Shown in pieces: positions 1 through 5,202 of a DNA stretch of 5,202 nt (position 1 is its first letter; each line of letters begins with the position of its first letter). Below the pieces are notes generated by a model that searched no databases, had not been told where the DNA came from, and saw only the letters and a list, made by a program, of their open reading frames with translations. This stretch comes from Desulfuromonadales bacterium C00003068 (lineage in GTDB: Bacteria > Desulfobacterota > Desulfuromonadia > Desulfuromonadales > Desulfuromonadaceae): the NCBI GenBank assembly GCA_001751155.1, contig MAXR01000039.1, forward strand, positions 27,362-32,563, written 5' to 3'. The translations under genes were made by a program, and so were the position numbers.

Positions 1-2504
1 GCTTGCAACTTCGGATCATGCAGATACTCAGGAATGGTTACCTCAAGATCGTCTTCTACTTTAAGATCATAGAAGCCCGTCTTCTCAGCAATCATAAACA
101 ACAAGCCAAGCAGCTCATTGCCTAATTCGAAACCAAAGTGTGCCTCTTGAATCTTAGCCCACATATCAGCATCGTAACCGAGCTGCGGCTCATCACCACG
201 AATGATCTCATCCAACTCAACAAACTGCTTTTTTTCCAAACCAAGCTTCAAGCGCAACTCTTTGTAAAACTTGAGTGACCCCTCAAGAAGTTCATAATCG
301 TGCGACCAGATCATCTCAGCAGCGGGAGCATTTTCTTTCCACTCCATGTGCATATAAACATAGGTCTCATAAAGAACGCCGAGCGGATTGCGAATCCAAA
401 CCACTTTGCCATTCTCAATTTTGAAGTTTTTCTTGTTCCAGCTCAACCAACCTGAAAGAAGATGTGGGTCGCCAAGCAAGCGCTCCATTGGCCGAGTTAA
501 CAAGGTTCCCTTACGATCCAGAGCATCAGAAACCGCCTTAGCTACTTCAGGGTTGTCGCTGAACTTCTGCTTGTAATGTTTCTTCATTTGCATGAAGGCA
601 TAGACAACGTCAACTTTGTTGGCTTCCTCTTTCAACTTACCAACCAAGGTCAAATAAGGGACCACAAAACGGGTGGTTGGTTTTGCCATGACATTGTTAG
701 CTTTGAACCAGTTGACCAAGCCGTAATGGAATTCAAGGTTGGTCGCCAAATCAGCACCACGCAATGTGGTACTACGCAGAACACACGCCAAACGCTTGTA
801 ACTTTCTTCGCGGTCTAGGCCATTGGTCAGCAATAGCGCAATGTTCGAATCGTATGCACCCGCTACTTTATATTTCATAAAGTGGCCAGTATCAGGGTTA
901 GTCATACAGATCCCTTGATCATCACGAACTTCACCGTCAATTGGATCTGACCAGTAGTGAATCATACCACCTGCTGATGGCGACAATGAATCATCCGTAG
1001 CGTTCAAGCGCGCTTCAGCCGCAGCACCAAAACGGGGCTGACGCACAGGGCGTGGCAAGCGCTCTTTATGCTCGGATAACAACGCCATCGCCTCGACCAA
1101 CGATTCGACGATGAAGAAATCATCGGCATTGTCAGGGTTAGTAAATTTCAAGTTATAAACAAGCTCAGTAACACGATGCTCAACTTGAATTCGTGTATTG
1201 ACTTCCATAAAGTAGTGTCGCTCACCATCGACAATACACTCGAATGTCGAAGCTGAATCAAGGCCTACGGCCTCACCAAAACGCTCGGATTCTGCTTCCA
1301 TCCGCTTAAGAACCATGAGATCAGACTCAAGGGCCTTCACTTGAAGAGGAAGGTTGGCCTCTTTGGCTTTGTTAATTTCCAGTGCCAAAGCTTCTTGGGT
1401 GACTGAAATCTCAAGGAGTTTTTGCTCGTGCATCTGTAGCGAGCAATCACGACCACCGAGGGCAATCGTCCACGTACCGTTACCGAGAAGTTGAATCTCA
1501 TTGTGGCGGGTTTGTTCGATATTCAGCTCAACCAGAACGTTCTTGTTATCACCAACACCGTTAGTTTTAACTTCGTTGAAAATTTCAAGCACGAGACCAG
1601 GAGCAACCGATGCTGCTTGAGCAATTTGGTCAGCACTAGGCTCTTTAATTCCCAATAGATCTTCACCGAGAATCCGTTGCCCCTTACCACCACCGCCACC
1701 AATTGCTTTAAGGCGAATACGTGCACCGGGATAACCTTTGAACATCGCACTACACTCTGCCGTGACTTGAGTACACAGCTCATCAACTGAAAAGAGATCA
1801 ATCCCTTTACGGTAGGATGAAAACAGAATCTGATCGGCAAGCGCTTCAAGAGTCAGTGACTCGTCAGCAATCACATCAGCGGCACAATCGAGAGCTTCCG
1901 ATTTAACCAGTGCGACCAATGCTTCGCGCGTCTCATATTTTTTAACTAACGTACGTGCTGTGACATTATCGATACCCGGAGTAACCGAAACATCGACCTG
2001 TAGTGCGGTACGCTTGGCTTCGTCTTTTTTGCCCGCTGCGCGCTGAGTTGCCGCACAAGGACCAATAAACTTCAAGCCAGCATCTTCGATGGCAGCAACA
2101 AACTCATCATCCTCTGCCATGAAACCATAACCAGCAAAGATCGAATCGTAGCCATTGTCCTTAGCGATGCCAATGATCTGACCAATACGCTCAACCCGCT
2201 CCTCTTTCGACGCCCCTGAATAATCGGGTACTCGATGAACGCGGCTATTATCAGTCAGCTTGCGCAGCTCAGGCGATAACGCATTAGGATAAATAATGGA
2301 GTCTTTTTCAGACAGCAGGATACCGTAATGGCTGATCCCCATCTCGTCATAGACATCCATCGCTTCTTTACGAATTGGGCCACGACAAACAATCAGTGGC
2401 TTCAATTCTTCACATGAAAAGGACCGCACCCACGCCGAATCGGACTGACTTAGTTTTCGGTCGCGGTGAATCAACGGGTTATTACTATAATTATCTTGTG
2501 CCAT
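1..2504 (-). CDS. Divergent biotin carboxylase subunit of an acyl-CoA carboxylase (ATP-grasp), C-terminus cut by window edge
   Basis: Predicted to carboxylate biotin using ATP and bicarbonate, the first half-reaction of an acyl-CoA carboxylase, in the cytoplasm. The frame is open from ATG 2504 to the left edge (834 codons, no stop). The start is supported by GGAGA at 2513-2517, 8 bases upstream. Motifs seen: CRGPIR near residue 40 (in place of NRGEIA), AGYGFMAE 124-131, FIGP 146-149, lysines 159/160, the glycine loop RLKAIGGGGGKGQR with K266, RDCSLQMHEQK 352-362, E422, MEVNTRIQVEH 433-443 and EARLNA 497-502. These match the E. coli AccC catalytic residues K159, K238, E276, E288, N290, R292, E296 and R338. 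The recognisable domain ends near residue 620, against about 449 residues in AccC. The excess comes from an N-terminal extension and insertions around 165-260, 365-420 and 445-495. Residues 621-834 appear helical and charged and I do not recognise them. No biotinyl MKM motif is visible. It lies 66 bases downstream of the carboxyltransferase gene, probably in one operon. The family is secure; the exact substrate is not. Confidence 0.88.
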   Translation of the reverse strand, partial: MAQDNYSNNPLIHRDRKLSQSDSAWVRSFSCEELKPLIVCRGPIRKEAMDVYDEMGISHYGILLSEKDSIIYPNALSPELRKLTDNSRVHRVPDYSGASKEERVERIGQIIGIAKDNGYDSIFAGYGFMAEDDEFVAAIEDAGLKFIGPCAATQRAAGKKDEAKRTALQVDVSVTPGIDNVTARTLVKKYETREALVALVKSEALDCAADVIADESLTLEALADQILFSSYRKGIDLFSVDELCTQVTAECSAMFKGYPGARIRLKAIGGGGGKGQRILGEDLLGIKEPSADQIAQAASVAPGLVLEIFNEVKTNGVGDNKNVLVELNIEQTRHNEIQLLGNGTWTIALGGRDCSLQMHEQKLLEISVTQEALALEINKAKEANLPLQVKALESDLMVLKRMEAESERFGEAVGLDSASTFECIVDGERHYFMEVNTRIQVEHRVTELVYNLKFTNPDNADDFFIVESLVEAMALLSEHKERLPRPVRQPRFGAAAEARLNATDDSLSPSAGGMIHYWSDPIDGEVRDDQGICMTNPDTGHFMKYKVAGAYDSNIALLLTNGLDREESYKRLACVLRSTTLRGADLATNLEFHYGLVNWFKANNVMAKPTTRFVVPYLTLVGKLKEEANKVDVVYAFMQMKKHYKQKFSDNPEVAKAVSDALDRKGTLLTRPMERLLGDPHLLSGWLSWNKKNFKIENGKVVWIRNPLGVLYETYVYMHMEWKENAPAAEMIWSHDYELLEGSLKFYKELRLKLGLEKKQFVELDEIIRGDEPQLGYDADMWAKIQEAHFGFELGNELLGLLFMIAEKTGFYDLKVEDDLEVTIPEYLHDPKLQ

Positions 2505-2570
2505 GGGCTTTATCTCCACTTACCATGGGGTTATTTTTATATCGCTCATCAACCATGAATTCATTGCTAA
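2505..2570 (-). other. Short gap between carboxyltransferase and biotin carboxylase genes
   Basis: Sixty-six bases with no hairpin plus T-run and no convincing promoter, consistent with co-transcription. It holds the GGAGA ribosome site of the downstream gene. A chance-looking 21-codon reading frame (ATG 2556, stop at 2491-2493) overlaps the biotin carboxylase start in another frame. Confidence 0.5.
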
Positions 2571-4295
2571 TTAATGGAATTCACGTTGAACCGATTGCAT
2601 TGGACCTGGCTTGTAGTGACGAAGGAAGAAGTTCATATTCGTCCCTAACACTTTACGTAGATCCGTTGGCATAACAATCGATGAGATCGAACCAAGAGCC
2701 AGACCCTCTTTAGGGTTCATCAACTCTTTTTCGTAGCGTGTATTTAACGCTGCTTCCTCTAAACGTAACCACTCTGCGGCTTGTGCTTCAGCATCTTTTT
2801 GTGCGGCTTCAGCATTTGAACCTGCAGCAACACGATCCTGAACACCTTTTGCGACCATGGCTGCAATAGAACCGCGTGCAGCACGAAGTTCTTTTTTGTA
2901 AACAAACTCTTTACCCGCTGGGCCCATAACCGCAAGGCGGGTAGTGGGTAATGCCAGAACCAAATCAGCACCTGTTGCATAGTTGTTATACGATGCATAG
3001 GCACCACCGTAAGCATTACGCAGAATCAACAGAATCCGCGGAGTACGCACGTCAACGATGGAGTCAAGCATGGAACGACCCGCTTGAACTATACCGCGTG
3101 ACTCTTGCTCACGACCGGGGAGGAAACCCGTTGTATCTTCCATGAAGATAATTGGAATATTATAGATATTACAGAAGCGGACAAATCGCGCAATTTTTGT
3201 CGCTGAATCGCAATCAATTTGACCAGAAGAAACTGCACTGTTGTTGGCACAGAAACCTACAACATTACCGTCAAGGCGACCAAACGCGGTCACAACTTCG
3301 CGAGCGCGATCTGGCTGCATCTCAAAATAATCACCATGATCACAAATTTGTTGAATGATGATTGAAACATCAACAGGAGTATTGAAACCCGTTGGTGAGT
3401 TAAAAGCCTTCTTCAACAGAGTGTTGATCTCCCATGTTTTACGATCGAGGGGATCACTGGTCTTCTGGTATGGAGCCATGACACTATTGTTATCAGGGAT
3501 GTAGCTGTGTAGACGTAGCGCAGTACGTAAGGCTGAGGTCTCATCACCAACGGTTAAGTCAGCAACACCTGTTGCGCCGTGGACGCTGGGGCCACCTAAC
3601 TCATCGGGAGTCACATCTTCACCGAGAACTGATTTAACAACACCTGGGCCTGTTAGACCAAAAAAGGTGTTCTCAGGTTGGATGACGAAACTACCCTGAC
3701 GGGGCAGGTAACTACCACCACCGGCATTAAAGCCAAACATGCACATGATACTCGGCACAACACCACTAATATTACGCAGTGCGGTAAATGCTTCAGCATA
3801 GCCGTCCAAGCCACCAACACCGGCAGGAACAAACGCACCAGCCGAGTCGTTCATGCCGATAACGGGAATCCCTTTTTCACCAGCCATGTTAAACAGCTTA
3901 GCCAGCTTGCTACCATTTGTTGCATCAATTGAACCCGCACGTACAGTAAAGTCATGACCATAAACTGCCACATCACGGCCATCGACATTTAAAATGCCTG
4001 TAACCAGCGATGCACCATCAAGGTTTTTACCCCAGTTTTGGAATAAAATATTTGGTTCGCTCTGAGTGAGAACCTTAATCCGCTCCCAAACCGTCATCCG
4101 TTGCTTGAAGTGTTGCTTTTCAATTGATCCAACTGGTACCGATTTCACTGGGCGCTCGATCAGATCGTGCCCTTCCTTCATTACCTCTTCATAGCCACCT
4201 GTTTGCCCCGCAATTTCACCAGGAATGTTAAATTCAACATTCTCTTTGGGTGCGAGTGGGTTGCTCAATGAAGGTTTACATACGTTGTTTGACAT
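2571..4295 (-). CDS. Acyl-CoA carboxylase carboxyltransferase subunit (PccB-like)
   Basis: Predicted to transfer the carboxyl group from carboxybiotin to an acyl-CoA, as the partner of the biotin carboxylase encoded downstream. The protein is 574 residues, somewhat longer than usual for PccB-type subunits (about 510-540), and appears complete. It has the two tandem crotonase-fold halves. The N-half carries NDSAGAF 149-155, GVGGLDGY 159-166, the oxyanion-hole loop [11 protein letters not shown] 188-198, and [15 protein letters not shown] followed by ELGG (about 215-235). The C-half carries [11 protein letters not shown] 351-361, ARFVRFC 369-375, DTTGFLPG 387-394, the second oxyanion-hole loop RNAYGGAY 426-433, and AVMGPAGKE 455-463. 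Two departures stand out: an N-terminal leader of about 65 residues and an Ala/Glu-rich helical stretch near 471-520 before the final conserved segment. ATG 4295 is preceded by AAGGGGA (4303-4309) at about 7 bases spacing. Propionyl-CoA, acetyl-CoA or another acyl-CoA could be the substrate. A decarboxylase of the GcdA/MmdA type is less likely because an ATP-grasp biotin carboxylase is adjacent. Confidence 0.92.
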   Translation of the reverse strand: MSNNVCKPSLSNPLAPKENVEFNIPGEIAGQTGGYEEVMKEGHDLIERPVKSVPVGSIEKQHFKQRMTVWERIKVLTQSEPNILFQNWGKNLDGASLVTGILNVDGRDVAVYGHDFTVRAGSIDATNGSKLAKLFNMAGEKGIPVIGMNDSAGAFVPAGVGGLDGYAEAFTALRNISGVVPSIMCMFGFNAGGGSYLPRQGSFVIQPENTFFGLTGPGVVKSVLGEDVTPDELGGPSVHGATGVADLTVGDETSALRTALRLHSYIPDNNSVMAPYQKTSDPLDRKTWEINTLLKKAFNSPTGFNTPVDVSIIIQQICDHGDYFEMQPDRAREVVTAFGRLDGNVVGFCANNSAVSSGQIDCDSATKIARFVRFCNIYNIPIIFMEDTTGFLPGREQESRGIVQAGRSMLDSIVDVRTPRILLILRNAYGGAYASYNNYATGADLVLALPTTRLAVMGPAGKEFVYKKELRAARGSIAAMVAKGVQDRVAAGSNAEAAQKDAEAQAAEWLRLEEAALNTRYEKELMNPKEGLALGSISSIVMPTDLRKVLGTNMNFFLRHYKPGPMQSVQREFH

Positions 4296-4329
4296 TTCGT
4301 CATCCCCTTACTGATTAAAATGTTATTTC

Positions 4330-4371
4330 AGAAAGTAACACCTGTTCGCCACTAACTGGCCTGTACTTTCT
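4330..4371 (-). other. Long-range inverted repeat in the probable 5' leader of the carboxyltransferase mRNA
   Basis: AGAAAGTA (4330-4337) and TACTTTCT (4364-4371) are perfect 8-bp arms separated by 26 bases. Nested inside is GCCA-CTAAC-TGGC (4348-4360). In RNA this could fold as a two-tier stem ending about 34 bases before the start codon. It does not cover the Shine-Dalgarno site. No known riboswitch is recognised. It might instead be a spaced protein-binding dyad. Confidence 0.3.
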
Positions 4372-4397
4372 ACCGATAAAACTAAACAACTAGATAA

Positions 4398-4423
4398 ATT
4401 TTATGCTCGGACCGAGCATGCAA
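4398..4423 (-). promoter_or_regulatory. Possible promoter of the carboxyltransferase gene
   Basis: TAAAAT (4398-4403) matches TATAAT at five of six positions. No good -35 box lies at 16-18 bases; TTGCAT (4418-4423) is only 14 bases away. A poor -35 with a palindrome in the spacer could mean an activator-dependent promoter. The exact start site is uncertain. Confidence 0.25.
4403..4419. promoter_or_regulatory. Perfect 17-bp palindrome, candidate operator of the carboxylase operon
   Basis: ATGCTCGG-A-CCGAGCAT has perfect 8-bp arms around one central base. It sits 108 bases upstream of the carboxyltransferase start and just upstream of, touching, a -10-like TAAAAT (4398-4403, minus strand). Its G/C-rich core stands out from the A/T-rich surroundings. 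A one-base centre and the lack of a T-tract argue against a terminator and for a dimeric DNA-binding protein. The adjacent XRE-cupin protein is the obvious candidate, by inference only. The same sequence is not seen at the regulator's own promoter. Confidence 0.5.
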
Positions 4424-4438
4424 TGAAATACTCAATAT

Positions 4439-4467
4439 ACCTTAACCACTCGACAGAGAGTTAAGGT
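4439..4467 (-). other. Second stem-loop in the regulator-carboxyltransferase gap
   Basis: Perfect 8-bp arms ACCTTAAC (4439-4446) and GTTAAGGT (4460-4467) enclose 13 bases. Inside these, CTC 4449-4451 can also pair with GAG 4456-4458. It lies four bases from the preceding stem-loop. No T-run follows, so it could be part of a weak terminator, an RNA processing or stability element, or a protein-binding dyad. Confidence 0.4.
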
Positions 4468-4470
4468 TGA

Positions 4471-4498
4471 ACCTATATATTGCAGTCAATATAGGGGT
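4471..4498 (-). other. Stem-loop directly after the regulator stop codon
   Basis: The base after the TAG stop (4499-4501) begins an inverted repeat. TATATTG 4476-4482 pairs with CAATATA 4487-4493 around a 4-base loop. The stem continues outward through one mismatch and one wobble to ACC 4471-4473 against GGT 4496-4498. The position suits a terminator or an RNA 3' end, but the stem is A/T rich and no T-tract follows on the minus strand, so a classical intrinsic terminator is doubtful. Confidence 0.4.
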
Positions 4499-5059
4499 CT
4501 AACGTGTCACAATCGCCAAAACTTGAACCTCACCACCGTCATACGAGAGGAGACGATGCCCCATGGAAGAGTCAAAATAGACCGCATCCCCTGCTTCAAG
4601 CTTAATACGCTCTTCATCGAGCAAAACTTCGGCGGTACCACTTATAATCAATAAGAACTCTTCACCCTCATGACTGTACAAGGTCTCATCATCACTACGC
4701 TCTGACACGCTGACAACAAAAGGTTCCATCTTCTTATTCAAATTATGAACTGACAAGGCTTCATAGGTATAGCCATGCCCCTTGCCCGCTTTAGAGATCA
4801 CCCGACTTACAACCCGGCGATCATCAACGCGAACCACCTCATAGCGTCGAACTTCCTCTTCCTCTTCAAAAAAATGACTAATCTTTACATCAAAAAAACG
4901 CGCCAATTTAGAGAGAGTCGCAATAGGAGGGGAGACATTATTATTTTCAATTTGGGAAATCAATGCTGGAGAAAAACCCGTCTCGGTTGCCACAGATTGC
5001 AACGTCAATTTACGCGCCTTTCTAAGTTCTTTTATTTTTGCACCGATATTGTACTCCAA
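4499..5059 (-). CDS. XRE-family HTH regulator with C-terminal cupin domain
   Basis: A 186-residue transcription factor. Residues 5-63 form an XRE/Cro-type helix-turn-helix: IGAKIKELRKARKLTL, then QSVATETGFSPALISQIEN, with the probable recognition helix near 29-39. A charged linker with five consecutive Glu (65-69) leads to a cupin barrel at about 110-184. The barrel shows SHEGEEFLLIISG 129-141 (first cupin motif) and GDAVYFDSSMGH 157-168 (second motif). Possible ligand or metal contacts are H130, E134 and H168. In this family the cupin normally senses a small molecule and the HTH binds DNA as a dimer. The start is TTG at 5059: no ATG or GTG lies in frame between it and the upstream in-frame stop at 5132-5134, and GGGAG sits 6 bases before it. 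It lies 203 bases upstream of the carboxyltransferase gene on the same strand, so it is a likely local regulator of the carboxylase pair. The effector cannot be read from the sequence. Confidence 0.9.
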   Translation of the reverse strand: MEYNIGAKIKELRKARKLTLQSVATETGFSPALISQIENNNVSPPIATLSKLARFFDVKISHFFEEEEEVRRYEVVRVDDRRVVSRVISKAGKGHGYTYEALSVHNLNKKMEPFVVSVSERSDDETLYSHEGEEFLLIISGTAEVLLDEERIKLEAGDAVYFDSSMGHRLLSYDGGEVQVLAIVTR

Positions 5060-5065
5060 GCCACA

Positions 5066-5070
5066 CTCCC
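5066..5070 (-). promoter_or_regulatory. Ribosome binding site of the regulator, deciding a TTG start
   Basis: Read on the minus strand, GGGAG is followed by six bases (TGTGGC) and then TTG at 5059. The first two GTG triplets downstream of this site are out of frame. The first in-frame methionine codon is about 110 codons into the gene, past the whole HTH. TTG is therefore the only sensible start. Confidence 0.75.
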
Positions 5071-5100
5071 AAAAATAGAAAACAGTTTTATTTCCAAGAT

Positions 5101-5130
5101 CATATAAAACAAAATACGTAAAATTGTCAA
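5101..5130 (-). promoter_or_regulatory. Sigma70-type promoter of the regulator gene
   Basis: On the minus strand a perfect -35 box TTGACA (5125-5130) is followed 18 bases later by TATATG (5101-5106), a 4/6 match to TATAAT. An alternative -10 reading, TATGAT, fits the consensus better (5/6) but would give a 20-base spacer. Transcription would start near 5090-5096, leaving a short leader of about 35 bases before the TTG start. A dyad overlaps the -35 box, which suggests repression, possibly by the regulator itself. Confidence 0.6.
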
Positions 5131-5137
5131 CTCAATT
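5122..5137. promoter_or_regulatory. Dyad AATTG-N6-CAATT over the -35 box, candidate autoregulatory operator
   Basis: Perfect 5-bp arms (5122-5126 and 5133-5137) are separated by six bases, and the element covers the TTGACA box. A dyad of this size in a promoter fits a dimeric XRE-type repressor. The arms are short and A/T rich in an A/T-rich region, so chance is a real alternative. Confidence 0.3.
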
Positions 5138-5202
5138 ATTTACCAGCAATAAAAACCTTTACCCATAATAAACTCCAATAATCACGATGGTAAATTTAAT
5201 TT

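Noticed and set aside
583..602. MQMKK in the biotin carboxylase, resembling a biotin acceptor MKM
   Set aside because: The surroundings are helical and charged, without the beta-hairpin context of a biotinyl domain (usually AMKM).
388..818. Two plus-strand open frames
   Set aside because: They lie antisense to the biotin carboxylase, whose minus-strand frame is continuous and full of family motifs. The translations show no domain.
1523..1849. A 108-codon minus-strand frame
   Set aside because: It is an alternative frame of the biotin carboxylase across its glycine-loop region, with no recognisable domain.
2491..2556. A 21-codon minus-strand frame overlapping the biotin carboxylase start
   Set aside because: It has no convincing ribosome site. 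Translational coupling is possible but unsupported.
2375..2674. Plus-strand 99-codon frame across the gap between the two enzyme genes
   Set aside because: It is antisense to both gene ends, without a family match or a good ribosome site.
2759..3932. Several open frames on both strands inside the carboxyltransferase gene
   Set aside because: Shadows of the 574-residue coding frame, which has clear conserved motifs throughout.
4345..4359. GG-N10-GC spacing resembling a sigma54 promoter on the minus strand
   Set aside because: The flanking bases fit the TGGCAC/TTGCA consensus poorly, and the bases belong to the nested hairpin.
4775..5107. Plus-strand 110-codon frame opposite the regulator
   Set aside because: Antisense to the HTH domain and running into its promoter; the composition is not protein-like.
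5140..5166. Minus-strand 8-codon frame (MGKGFYCW) with GGAG six bases upstream
   Set aside because: It lies upstream of the regulator's -35 box, so it is not in that transcript. It is too short to separate from chance, though it could be a leader peptide of another transcript.

Overview
The window looks bacterial and Gram-negative in style. Genes are compact, all read on the minus strand, and each has a Shine-Dalgarno-like site. GC content appears middling by eye (not counted). I cannot name the organism. The XRE-cupin regulator style and the carboxylase type would suit a Desulfuromonas/Geobacter-like delta-proteobacterium or a gammaproteobacterium, but this is a low-confidence guess.

In transcription order (right to left) the layout is as follows. 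(1) 5060-5202 is an A/T-rich upstream region with a clear sigma70-type promoter. (2) 4499-5059 is a 186-residue XRE-cupin transcriptional regulator starting at TTG. (3) 4296-4498 is a 203-base intergenic region unusually rich in inverted repeats, including a perfect 17-bp palindrome that is the best operator candidate here. (4) 2571-4295 is a complete 574-residue acyl-CoA carboxylase carboxyltransferase subunit of the PccB/crotonase-fold family. (5) 2505-2570 is a 66-base gap without a visible terminator. (6) 1-2504 is a long, divergent ATP-grasp biotin carboxylase subunit, open from its ATG at 2504 to the left edge (834 codons) and therefore incomplete at its C-terminus. The biotin carboxylase frame runs off the window without a stop, but it can be translated continuously.

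Together the two enzyme genes supply the two half-reactions of a biotin-dependent acyl-CoA carboxylase: ATP-driven carboxylation of biotin, then transfer of CO2 to an acyl-CoA. The biotin carrier domain needed to join them is not in the window. It must be fused to the missing C-terminus of the biotin carboxylase, or be encoded further left or elsewhere. The regulator sits just upstream in the same direction and probably controls the pair; this is inference from position.

The most unusual points are the biotin carboxylase (long internal insertions, an altered nucleotide-binding segment, and at least 210 residues after the recognisable domain), the unassigned substrate of the carboxyltransferase, and the cluster of dyads in the intergenic region.
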